A DNA stretch of 64,000 bases from Zonotrichia leucophrys gambelii (taxonomy: Eukaryota; Chordata; Aves; Passeriformes; Passerellidae): positions 7,754,001 to 7,818,000 of the forward strand of contig NC_088178.1 in the NCBI RefSeq assembly GCF_028769735.1, in the 5' to 3' direction. The notes below the pieces were generated by a model, which saw only the letters and a list, made by a program, of their open reading frames with translations, was not told the origin of the DNA and did not search any database. Both the position numbers and the translations under genes were made by a program. Of the stretch, positions 40,746 to 53,400 are shown piece after piece (positions within the stretch are counted from its first letter, which is position 1; every line of letters begins with the position of its first letter).

Positions 40746-43700
40746 TGACTGTAAACATAGATACAATGTATGTTTAGAGATAGAGCCAGCTTCTCCTCCT
40801 TCCTAGGCTCTGGAAGGTCACTTAGACTGAGTAACAGTTGGTGAAAGTTCTTGTCTATGAAAAGCCAAAATGTGCTTTGTTTGGTGTGCATGTTCTAGAG
40901 GTCTGTGCCTCAGGGATTTGTTTGTCTGCAGTAAAAAGGTGTGCTGGGAAGGCTTCTTGAGGTGCAGCCTTTTTCTGTTATACTTAACATACCTAGGTTA
41001 TTGCTGACTGTGGGTGTGTCTGGAAAGGACATAAGTGATCATAATCACAAGTGATAAAACTGTAGTCAGAAAACTGAAGTAATGAACCCAGGTTTTGGAG
41101 TATTGCTCTGTTTCCCACTCTGCATTTAAAAAAAATGAATTTTTTGGTGGTGGAAGAGTTAGACCTCAGCACTACTGTTAAAGCTTTCTGGCCTGGTGAG
41201 ATGGACTTCTATTGTATGGCTGTACAGTGCTGTCAGTGAGAGTTGAAACACTCACAGATGAGAAAGAGAGACCCTCAAACAGGGTCTTTTGTTTCTTGGG
41301 CCAGTGTTGGTCTGCTTTTGTGCAAGTGGGTTGAATGCTATCAGATAAATGCTATTTTGATCTGCTGGTAAGTATGACAGATGCTAGAAAACTGCTGTAG
41401 TGTGCCCTCATGAAGGTTTTTGTGAGCTGCATACCTGTGGAAAAATGATGAATAGACAGCACTAAACACTCTCCTAAACCCATGCACTACTTCCAGTTTG
41501 CCCTTCTCATTTGAACATAAAATAGCATCTTAAATAGGAATTTCTGAAAAAAATTCAAAGGTTTTTTTTGTTTGATAAGTCCTTTCCCAAATCTTTCATT
41601 CCCATTTCATTTGTGACTTAGGATACTGTAAAAGAAAATGGAAGGGAATATTTAATCAAAAATCTACTTAGCAGTAAATAGTGTAATTTATAGAGGAATT
41701 CAGAAATTGACTGGATGAAGAAAAAAGATAACCTGTTATGTCTGAAGATTTGTTCTTGAACTTTGCATTAATTTTGGGCTACTTTATGAGGAACCAAAGT
41801 GTTTATACTAAACCCAGGTTTCTATGGGATATCATACCTGCTTCAAGGGGTAGGGATTTGAAATGGGTTAATAAATACCTTCTGTTTAAATTGCTTTGTG
41901 GGGAGAAAAAAGAAAGAGGAAAAAGAAAAGTAAGATGATAGTAAAGCAGAAATGTTGAAATGTTTTAAGCTGATAAGTGTAAAATCTGTAAAAGTGAAGG
42001 GATGCACATTAACTCTAGAAATTATATGGGGGTTTTTTTAAGATCATAAAATAAGTGAGGTTTTTGTTCTAGGAATCCTACCTCATGTATTGAGCATACT
42101 GCCTAGGGGTTTGAGGTTGTTAAACTGTCGTTGTTGGTTTCTTCCATTTAGGGAGAAAATATAATAGATATTAAATTACAAGTAAACCTTTAACATAAAC
42201 CAGAATTTTTTGAAATAACTGTTTAAGAGTGCATGACTGCACATAAAGCATCATCTGGTGTCATGAGAAATATTAAAACTCCATCTGTTACTCGGCTTTT
42301 GTCTACGAAAGAACTGGTGAGGGATTTTTGGAGCCTTATTTTCCAGACTATTAAAAAGGTGCCCTCAATTATTAGCTCATTCATAAATTGCAGTGACATC
42401 CTGGCTTTGTGTTCCAGATGGGGGAGAAATAAATCTATTAAATATGTTCATCTGTTTTGTCTAAACTTTGTCATAGTGATGGACCACTCAGTTCAAACCT
42501 TTAATGTCAGATCATATTTTTGTGGAGAATAGTTAATCTCCTGCCATGAAACTATGGAACTATGAAACTTGGCGAGTTTCGTGTTTTGCTTTTACTCAAG
42601 GATTTTTTTGTGGTTAGTTTTTATTTTTTATGCTAGACAAAATTAGGGAGGAAATGGGAAAGTAATTGCTTCCCCTAGGTGTTTAATGGGAAAGTACATT
42701 ATACTATTGGCTAAAACACAGGAATATGGAGGATAGCATTGGAATTCATTCACCTGCATGATCTCATTGCTGTCCTCATGGTATAGTTGCTGTAGGAACT
42801 CATCAAACATTTCAAAGGAATTTAGAGTTCTAGGTAGCTCTTGATTAGAGGCTCTGTCCAAACTTCCAACCTCTGATTTCCGGATGGATGCTCATGCTTG
42901 AAAGCTTCTTTTTTATGCCATTGTTCTCCTTGGCATGATGGTTCCTCCATTTTTCCTGTGGTGTTTGCTTCCATTAACGTATTTCTGGAGTGTGGTCAGA
43001 TTCCCTTAAAACTTTGAGTTCTTACCTCCAGTTTGAAGTGATCCCAGTTTGGAGTTGCCCACCTGTTTCTCATAGAAAATTTGTAAAAGGTTTTTTTTTT
43101 TGTGTTACATTCCCTACACTTGGACTCTGCCTTGCTGAAATTCTTTGTAAATGATTTTAATGAAATGTGCAAAACTTATGTTTTGCGTTTGTTCTTGCTG
43201 AAATGTGAGCTGTCCTAGATGCTTGTTCTTTTTAACAGCAAAACAAAAACTTCTTCATCTTGACTGCTTTCCTTTCATCAGTGATGTTGGAAACTTTCTT
43301 AGCTTTCAGAATTTGTGCCAGAGCAGATGGTGAATGGTGGGCTTTTTCTGAAGTAATGTCAGCTAAAATAACTTGTGCTTCTGGCAGTTCTTCCCTGTAA
43401 CAGGGTTTTTGCTTGATTGGCACACTACCTCTTAAGAAGAACTGACTTATTTATTGAATTTTTATTGTGAAGGCATGATCTCATTATTCTGGACCTGGAA
43501 TTGTTTATAGCAAGGCATTTTCCTCAGAAAGATTTTAAAAATTCTTTTTTTTTTTTCCTCATTTTAATACCTGTGGCACCTTCTGTTTGCCTGGATTGAT
43601 GATGTTTTGGAAAATTAGTAAGTAAGCTAGTGGTGGTAGCTCTTGCTGCTGGTTCCCCAGCAGTTCAGGTAGCAAACTGTTCAGCATGACTTTGCAAAAC

Positions 43701-46700
43701 CTGCAGGGCTCCCTGCAGGCTTCACTTCCAAGAATAATCCCTTGTGTAGCAGAACAACTGCTGGTTTTTATTCAGGAAAGTTTGGTGTTTGAGGTGGATC
43801 AATGTTTGGAAGAGAAGTATGTTTGTATTTCTGTACCACGTAGGGTGTGAGGTGATGCTTAAGTTGATATTCTGAAGATTCTTTCTTACTTGTGTAAATT
43901 TGACACATTTGGGGCTTTAGACTCTCCTGCTCTTCTAAAGGTTAATGTTAGCTTGGAGGCCAGTGTCATCTGGTGGAAACCTAGAAGGTGGCTCTCACCT
44001 TTTACATACAACACATGGAATTTTGGACTATTCATTTCTGTAACTAGGATATGTGGAATATTGAACTGCTAGTGTAGCCAAAGATGTAAAGATGAGAACA
44101 GACCAGTTAGCTGAACCTAGGGCAGGATAGGAAGAAGTTGCTTGTTCTGTGAGCACCTGATAAAGCTAAATTGTTCCAAGCTGAGGGCATCCTTTGTATT
44201 GATGTGTGCACTTGCAAATAATAGTCTATCCATTACAGTAATGGTCATGGTGGTGCTGGTTTTATTCATCTTTGTGCTTTTATCCTTGGGTTCTCATGGC
44301 TTTAATACGAAAGAAAGAAATAGCATGAAAGGCTGGGGAGTTGTGTAGGGTGATTTCCTCTGAGGTGTGAATGCCCTGGCTGGTCAGGAGCTGTGATTCA
44401 GGATTCAGCTGAAACTTGTGTTCAAGTGAACAAGAACTGCATAGGAGTACAATGGGCGCTTGTAGAAATTTTGTTTTGCTGGAAAAATCTCCTGGTTTCA
44501 ACTTGGGGTTTCTTTAAGCATTCAGGGCTGCTGAAGCTTGGGAGCTTCCTTTGTCTTTTGCTGCTAGCAATGGAATGTGTCGTTGATCATCTGCACTCCT
44601 GAGTAGCCAGAGCTACTGTGGGCATCTTTCTCTGCTGTTCAGTGAACAGGCAGGTGCAAGAGCACCTGTAGGACTGAGCTGATGGCCTTCCCAGAGAGGC
44701 TGGAGCTCCACCTGGATGAGCAGTATAGTTAGTGAGGCACTTATAACAAATTCAAAGGCAAATTTCCGTGGTGCATTCAAACTTTGTAAGCAAGAAATTC
44801 TGTGTAAGTTTTAAGTCCTTCTGAGTTGAGTGATGTTTTTCCTCCAAACTGACAAAAGTAGCATCCCTCTTACCATTGTACGCTGCCAGGCTTTACAGCA
44901 ATCTCTGGGTAAAAGTGCTCTGAGTAAACATATGAGAATATCAATAATTAAAGTAAATGCACTACATTTCAGTTACAACAAATACATTTCATAATCCTAG
45001 TAGAAACCAAGTAATTGAAAATGAGTTCCTATGTAAACCACAGTACAAGCAGGTCTGATTTCAGAAGAACTGGAGACTTGTTCAGCACCCCTAAGGTCAA
45101 CAGCATTTCCCAGTCAGTATCAGATTTGAGGAATTAATTAATCAAAGGATTTTACTGTTAGTGCCCTCAAAATCTTTTGAGTTGGGTATAACCTCTGTAG
45201 TTGTTTTAACTGAGAGGTTGTTTAACCACCAGTGTTATCTTCAAAGGAATAGTGTGTGGTATAAACAAATGGAATTAATAAATCATGGCACTTTACAGAC
45301 TGAGCCACTGGAGGGGAAGTGGTTGGGGCAGGAACAATTAACATGGTGTGTGCATGTGTTTTATATAAAAGGCTTAAGTAAATGGATATGCTTCTGTGTG
45401 AAGAGGTAAATCCACAGGATCCTATAATTGATCATGAGGAATTTGTGATTCAGTGCCAAAATTCAGAATGGCTCTTTAGAGGCATATGGTGGAATTGGAT
45501 GTTGTCTCTGTGTTCAGATAAATAATACTTTTGAAAAGAAATAAAAACTCCATACATCTTTAATATTAGAGATGGAAGAGAGATACCATCTTATCCACAT
45601 CAGGAGTTTTCTGTGTCATGTCCTAATCTCATTAAAATGTTGGGGAACAGTGGGATTGAGAGAGGAGTCAGCAAAACAATGAACTCTTTGAAATGTTTGA
45701 AACAGGCTCTGAAGTGCCACATAACTTTTGTGCAGCCTGTGTATAAGGTGGTCATTATTCCCAATGTGAGTGCAACAGCAGCCTGCCTACACCCCCGCTC
45801 CCCTCTGCAGGCTGAGCAGCATTTTGTGAATTCTCTCTGTGCATCCATTCAGTTTTTAACCAGCAAGAGGAGGTGAGGAAAACTGTAATAATATAAAATC
45901 ACAAAATTACATAGATTTGCATGGGGGGGCAGATGTTTTTCCTAGATGGTACTTGGGGTAGGTACTTGTTTTTATTTGGTTTGTACATAATTTTTCACCG
46001 TAAGTATACTGCTCTGTAACTAATCCAGACATGCTCATTGGTCTCTTAGGGTTAAGGGCCAGGACATGACCATGAACTCAAAAAAATCTTTTAGCTGGAG
46101 AAATGGATGTTTCTCCAGAACAGTCTGCCAGCAAACTAACACTGCTCTGGGGCAGCAGACAAGGCGGCTTTGTGTGTCTGTGTTACTCTAATGAGAGTGG
46201 ATAAAATGCAACCAAGAGCTATTACTGTATTTTATATTTAAGGCCCACACAACAGTTTCAGTGGTTGGCATTTCATTGCCTCAGTTGTGTTTCAAATATT
46301 AAATTGCTTTCCCTTAAAGAGTTTTAGTGTAAATAGTGAAGCTGATACAGACCAAGAAAAATCACATACAAATGCTGCTTTCAAAAAAATGTGTTAGGTT
46401 GAACAACGGTGCACTCATTTTCTTTGGAATTGTAAGTTGTGTACATCTGTGCCAAGATATCTGATTGTTGTACTGCATTGCACAGTAACTGCCTGGTTTG
46501 TTCCCTCTGATAGCTTTTCTTTCATGTTGGGGCTAAGAACTGCAAATTCAGCTAAAGACAGGGATGCTGTATCATCAGTCATGCCTCAGGAAGGTAGGCA
46601 TTGCTGTGTGGCACCAGAGTGCTGCTGAACAAGAGGGAGCAGGAGCTGGAGCTGTGCAGCCTTGCCCCTGAGCCAGTGCCTGTGTCCCTGCTGTCTTGGG

Positions 46701-46704
46701 TCTC

Positions 46705-46982
46705 TCCCACTGGGCAGCACTGACAGAACCAGAGGACACAGTCTCCAGCTACATCAGGGAAGGCATAGGTTGGATATTAGGAAGAAATTTTTCACTGAAA
46801 GGATAATAAAGTACTGGGATGCTCTTCCCAGGGAGGTGATAGAATCACCATCTCTGGATGTGTTCAAAAAAAGACTGGACATGGCACTTGGTGCTATAGC
46901 CTGGTTGAGGTGTTAGGGCATAGGTTGGATTTGATGATTTAGAGGTCTCTTCCAACCTCATTATTCTGTGATTCTGATTCTG
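46705..46982 (+). mobile_element. CR1 LINE 3'-end fragment
   Basis: The 3' part of an avian CR1 retroposon is recognisable: GGTTGGATATTAGGAAGAAA, then CTGGGATGCTCTTCCCAGGG, TTCCAACCTCATTATTCTG and the terminal ATTCTGTG/ATTCTG repeat that marks CR1 3' ends. Part of it translates as LDIRKKFFTERIIKYWDALP. It is 5'-truncated, as most CR1 copies are, and carries no functional ORF. The left boundary is approximate. Confidence 0.85.
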
Positions 46983-49776
46983 AGAGGTTGGAATGGAGGA
47001 GTGCCAGACAGGAGAACCCAAAGCATTCCTGAGAATACATGCAGTGATAGCTTTAGACATCCAGGAAGCTTCAGTTAAAAAGCTTGAGAGCCTCAGGCAT
47101 GCTTGGTCTGAGCTCTGAGATGACCTCCTAGACCTGTCCTGATGCATGACAGGAGTGTCTGTGCCAGCCCTGGGGGTATGCCCTGAGAAACTCATCTGCC
47201 ATGCACACTGTGCACTAGGACTGGGATCGTTTGTAAATGTTTCAGGAGTCACTCTCATTTGGAAACCCAGCCCCAAATTAAACTGCCTAGGACACTTCAT
47301 TTGTGTTCTTTGGGTTGAATGTCCGCCTTTACTTGAGTCCTGTATAGGATTCTGCTTAGATTCGTTGGTGTTTCTCAGGTCTTTGGGTTTGTGTGTAATA
47401 AGTTTTATACGGTGCTGCTCAGTGCTACCAACTGAACCTGAGCTACAGATTTTTATACTTTGTCCTAAGAGTTCTGAACAATCGGACATCATGCACTGCA
47501 CAAGCTTATTTTAAACAATTAGGTCAACACCTGTCCTTCTACAAATTATCTCCAAGCATCTCCTGAATATGTAACAGCTGCATCTTCACCTGACAGTTTT
47601 GGGGAAAGAACAGCTCTGCTGTTATGTGGGGTTGTAATTTATTCCCACCTACTGAAGGTGGTGTGAAGGTCTTGCAGACCCAATAGAAATGAGCATGTGT
47701 CAGATGGGGGATCAAAAAAATTCACTTGAACGTACTTTGTCCTCCCTGCAGGTTATGAGGTAGTCATCCTCTTGTCTTGGAATTAGTTTTAGCCAAGTTT
47801 TGAAGGTTTCTAGCACACTTTGCATTTCATAATACAGTAACTAAATTGGGATTGCAATTAAAGAAGTTCACAATCTTCTGAGTAATTCATGTAACTGATG
47901 TGAGAACTGAGTCAAGATTTCCTTCTCTGGTCAGTTTTTGAGATTATATCATTGTCACTAGGCCATGTGACACTTTACTGCTTAGTTGTTTGCTTGTAAT
48001 AGAGTAAGGTAGAATTCATTATTTGTGAAGCAAGTTTTCTGCTTTTTCTACTTGGAGTACTTGCTTATAACTAACCTAGTGTCATAGTCATACCTTCTTC
48101 TGAGCTTGGAAAGTTGGGTAGCTTGTTACCTTAGCAATATCCATAGGAACAGCCTCAGAGCCCAGGCTCATGTACAACTCACTCATGCCATTTACTACTA
48201 CCTAGTTAAACTAGAGCATTCTCCTTCATGATTTGTTTATAATTATTTTTATACATTCTGTGCTTAGTCCTTACTGTTGCCCTCTTTGAACATGCTTAAG
48301 GATTGTTTTTTCAATTTGTGGACTGTATTCTGGTGTTCTTCTTTTAAAGGTCCTCTTCCTTTCCTCTTTCTTGCATTTGTGGATTTATTTTGTTGTTTAG
48401 TTGAGGTTTTTTTTCCCTTCTGTTGAATTCTTTCAGTACGTGGCTGGGAGTGTGTGATACCAGAGGGTGTCTCTATCTCCATGTGGCAGATTCTGTTCAC
48501 AGGTACAGAGTTATTACAGCAGTGTGGTATGGGCAGGTGTTCTTCAGTCAGAATATGTAAGGCAAAGATAGTATTTTCTAAGTGCATTAGACCATTAAAC
48601 CTGCAGAGCTCAGAACTTAGAATTTTAGAGGCAAGTGTTGATGAAATGCTGAGACAAGAGCCCTGGTTCTTGGTCCTTTGGGGGATGGATTAAAAGTGAT
48701 GCCATTGGCAACTATTTCCAGGTAGTGCAACATAACCAATGAGAAGATCCAGTTAGAACAGCGAAATAGAACATATTTTTAAGATTCTTTGGCAGTTCCT
48801 TCTTGAACCATTTAAGAAGATAATTAATTAAGAGTGACTATATTTAGGTCTCAAAATTGGTGTGATGTTAGTGATCCATCTAAATGCAGGTGTTAATCTG
48901 CCCGTGTCCTTTGTACAGCCACGCTGTTGCTGTTGAATCAGCATCCTCACTTTTAGGATGTCTGTAGGCCAAGTCCTGACTTACTCAGGTTTGCTCCTGG
49001 TGGTTCTGGCTAAGTCTGTTCAGTGCAGGCTTTCTCATGAGGTGAATGACTGCCAAGGCCAAATAATGAACTCTGCATTAGTTATGGCTCACTCACCTGG
49101 CATGGGGGCAGCAGCGCTCATTCCTCCTGAGGTGTACCTTTGCCTGTGGGCTGCTGGGCTGCCATCTGGAGCTGGATTTGTGCTTGCACTGAGCAATATG
49201 CTAGTGCTGACACCGCTCACATCACTGCTGCTGCAAGGGTGGCTCCTGGCTCTTGATTCATCTCAAACTCAGCTGAGCTGAGGGAGTTGAGGTGAGATGT
49301 GTGTGTATGCAAGTGCCTGTGGGCAGGCACTGAATGATGCATTGGCTGGTTTAATTCTCATTCACCACTTTCTCTGTTGGCCCTCTTTGTTCCCAAAAGG
49401 CTTGTGGGATTTTCTGGAGATTTTTGGTTTGGGACTTTTCTAAGTAACACAAGCCTCATGCAAATGGGACTTAACACTGAAGAAGGTGATCTGGTAAAAA
49501 GAAATCTAGTTCCTTACCTTTGTGAATCAATAAATGTGTAGCCTGAATGCAAATTTCTTGGAGAGAAAAACATTTTTTATTTTCTTTTAAAATGTAAAAG
49601 GCTAACCTTGGATCTATGCATCTGTAGTACTTAACTGTTTTGAATAATGAGGGTTTGTCCAATGTACTTAAAACATCAAATCTGTCTAAGGCAGTTGGTA
49701 AATTGAAAGAAATTTATAAATAACTATGAGAACAGCTGTGTTTTTTACAAATACATCATTTAATTAGCTGGCCTAT

Positions 49777-50204
49777 TGTTATAAGTGACCCAGACCCCAA
49801 GTGGGAACAAGTTATAGAAGTTTTATTGAGAACAAAAAAAAAATTAGTAAAGCAAAAGGGACAGTGCTGGGAGTGTGGCAAAATGCCAGAGGCTTGTGCT
49901 CAAAATGGTGTCTTCGCCTCTTATCCCCATGGTATTGCACCAGCTTTATGCAAATTTACTTTTGGTTTTACGTAGTCTCACCCTGTGTCACTCTTTTTGG
50001 CACCAGTGTGGTTTCATCACTGTGGTTATCAGGGTCCTCACTGGATGAAGTTCTCATTTTAGGTTATGTCTCAGAAGTTTGGCTAGCAACAGTCTGTCCA
50101 ATGCAAACTCATGAACCCACATTGCAGCACACCAAACCATGCTGTCCGCATGAAAACCAATTTCACAACTAGGCTATTGTAACAACATTAACCACTTTAT
50201 AACA
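49777..50204 (-). mobile_element. Solo-LTR-like element with TGTTATAA/TTATAACA ends
   Basis: The 428-base segment begins TGTTATAA and ends TTATAACA, a perfect 8-base inverted terminal pair with TG...CA. On the minus strand an AATAAA (49827-49822) lies about 45 bases from the 3' end, and a TATA-like GCATAAAGC is about 115 bases upstream of it, the order expected of an LTR. No internal viral sequence or clear target-site duplication flanks it. The open frame at 49801-50172 is inside the LTR and is not a gene. Confidence 0.6.
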
Positions 50205-50447
50205 TAGATCATTATCTTAATATTAACAACATTTTAGTATCAATTCAGATAATACTTTGTGAAATCCACTTCCCACTCACTTGTTCTTCACACCTATAAA
50301 ACTCTTAGTTAGACTTCATACAACGTGAATATTAACAAAGCACGTTTTTATTTCATCTTACATTTCCATTGCATTTGGCACATTAAGGTTGGGGAAGTCC
50401 AACTATTCAGCTGGTTTGCTGCTTTAAGAAACTTAGGATATATTTTT

Positions 50448-50488
50448 GGAATTTAAATCTCTTCTTTTTTGGAATTTAAATCTCTTCC
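50448..50488. repeat. Short direct repeat GGAATTTAAATCTCTTC
   Basis: The 17-base phrase occurs twice about 23 bases apart, separated by T-rich sequence. It is a minor local duplication. Confidence 0.8.
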
Positions 50489-53400
50489 TTTCTGTCTCTC
50501 TATGAAGATATATGAGTCAGTTTTGTGCATGAGCAAGAGATGTGCTTTTAAAATTCAGTTCAAGTGCGAAGGAAAACTTGGTGTGACTAAGCAAAGTGAT
50601 GTAGTGATGTGATAAGTTTGCTTGTAGTTAACTGTCAGTCTACTGGCTGTAAATTCATAGTACTTTTAATTTAGAATATTGTTAAAAATTCTAGGTTTCT
50701 TCAAATGGGGTGGATGTCTCCTTGTGCCCTTCCTTGGCCTGGAGGGAAGTGCAGCTGCTGAGTTTCAGATGGGAGATTTTGGGTGGCTTGGTGCTGCTGT
50801 TTTGAGGAGACACAGAGAAAGCACTGCCTGCCTTTCACTCCCTGGGAGCAGTAATTCGAGGGTTTAATTTCCCTGGCCAGCAATTTTCATAAAAGTTGAC
50901 AAAGGCAATAACTTTTCTCCAGGTTTTATTGAAATTGGGAAGTAGTTTGGAACCGTACTGTGGGAGAAGGGAGGGAGTGTTACTGAAGCAGACTGAGAAG
51001 AGGTGGGGTTTGCTGAGGTGGGGAAAAAAGCAACTCGGCTTTTGCTTTAGCACAGGAGACTTGAGGGTGCTGCTATTATGCAGCACTATCCATCAGCCCC
51101 ACTTCCCAATTACCTTTGGTGTAAATCAGGCAAACAGATTTACATATAACTGAAATAAAAATGGAAAACAGTCATCAGTAAAGCAGATAGCCTGCCTGAT
51201 TAATTGTGTTTTATCATGGTTGCTAACTAACAAAAGACCTGTCGATGGAAAGGGCTTTATAATGATGTAAGAAAAATATTTTGTAGCTAATAATACAGAG
51301 AATATATTAAAATAAACAGAACATATGCAGCTACCTCATCTGGGTCTATAAAAGCCATTCTGTTTTAGGGTGATGATGTGTGCTGTAGCAAATAATGATT
51401 TTTATAGTAGCTTTCATATGTATAATTATGTCTGGAAAATAATGTCAGGAGAAAGCTTCCAAAAATATCTGGACATGAACAGCAGGTGAAATGCAGATTA
51501 AAGTAGTAAAATACATATTAAAATCCTAAATGGATTTTAATGCTGTATTAGAAATTAAAATCGAAAGGGACTCTGAATTGCCTGAATTTTACATCTGATT
51601 TTAAAGGGTGGGTTTATAGCTGGCTCAGATTTCAAAGGTGAAGTTGTAGTAAGTAAATCAATTTCCTTGTTCATAGCTGAAATCTTTGGAAAACTGTTTT
51701 TGCAGGTTTGTTACAGTTCCCATTCAGAATAATGAAAGTGCCTAATCAGGCAGTTGGCTCACCCAAGGTGAGCTAAATATTTAATATGGGTAGCTTGCAT
51801 ATGTGTGCTATTGTAGTGCACAACAAAACCACAGATTCAGTATGTCTCTTATATTCCTTCCCCTGGCAGGGCTCAGCAAGACTCTTAATGTCCTTTTATT
51901 TTCTTCTCTGGAAAGCTGCCTGCACGTGGCTTGTAATGCCAAACACTCAATTGTAAGCCTTTCAAATATGAATGTGGGTATTAGATAATTTCAAAGAATG
52001 AGTACCATAACAGTAATCCATATGCAGGGAACATTTTATAGGTGGAAATTTGCAGCACACAGAAAATATTTTCAACTATTATTTTATTACTCCTTTATAT
52101 GGAGCTGGGAGAAATAGAATATAAAAGGTAATAAATACTCAACATCCTCCAGGTTAAGATCCAGAATGGATTAAATTTAAACACTAGGATAGTGTTACTA
52201 ATATTAGTGTACTAATATTTGTGAAAGTTTTCAGTTATGAGTAAAAACCATACCTTTAAGGAAATAATGTATCTTTTTCTGATGCCTCTCCTAAGTGCAG
52301 TGGAAGTGATTGATTAACCTGACATTTAATCTTTGTCATGCTTCAGGGAGTTTCTGCCATATGTTCAGTAAAGTGGTGTTTCTTTAATGAAGTCATATTT
52401 AAACTGTGGTGAAATGCATAGGAATGTATTGATACTTAATAAATGTGGCATAACTAAAGAGAGCTCACAGCTTATGATGATTTTTTTCCCTCTCCTCCCC
52501 TCTCTTTTTCTTTTTTCTCCTTTAAACAAAAGACTGACTTTGGCTCAAATAAGCCTGGCCAGTTTTCTCTCCTACCACATTCCCCAGAAGGAAGCTAAAT
52601 TAATTCTGTCCATAAGAAGATTAAAAGCTGATGGGGTGGGCAGATGTTTGATTTTCTCAGGGGTGAAGGAAGTAGCATGAGCTTCTCTGGCAAGTCTGAA
52701 GATAATGGTGGTGGGAGGGAATGTTTTGCTTCTAGTTAAATTGCAGAAAGGCATTTATACCTTTCTGTAATACATTTCACGTGCTCTTGACATTATCTTG
52801 CTGGAAAAATAAAGATGTATTCTGGGTTTATGTATTAGCAGTTCATTTACTCCAACACTGATTTGTAGTGAATCTGTTATGCTTCAGGATAAATGTAGGT
52901 GTTACTGTGAATTTTATTTGCTTTTTACTTCTTTGTTTTTCACTTTTACGTGTTTAAAACTCAGAGTTTTCTTACATTATTTATATCTCAGTTAATTTTA
53001 CATAGTTTAATTAGTTTTCAGTTCTTTTGCTTAATATTCTAGTATTTTTATTTTCTGTTGATAAAGCCCTGGCTGCAGTCTGGCTTACTCCTTATGACCA
53101 AGCTCCTGTTGGAGGAACTCATGGTGGACCCCTGTGTGCTTTAGCAGAATTCACAGAATTCTCTTCCTGGAATTAACTGATTCTTAACCCCTGGAGTCTC
53201 ATCTCTCTGTGGCGGCCTCCAGCCTGGTGCTGTCCTGGGAGCTATAAAATAATTTAAAATGACAAGTTACTTGCTTTCTCATCTCTGCATCCTCCTGGTT
53301 TCCAGGCTTGTTAAGGGATTTTGTGACAAATAAATAGGTTTCTGGAGGTGCCTTTGTGCTCACACAAAATGCAATTATAAAAAAAATAGCTGTGTAAAGC

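Noticed and set aside
46845..47501. 218-codon minus-strand frame
   Set aside because: Its last third is antisense CR1 sequence and the rest has no recognisable domain, so it is a chance frame across a repeat boundary.
49801..50172. 123-codon plus-strand frame
   Set aside because: It lies entirely inside the LTR-like element, antisense to its inferred direction.
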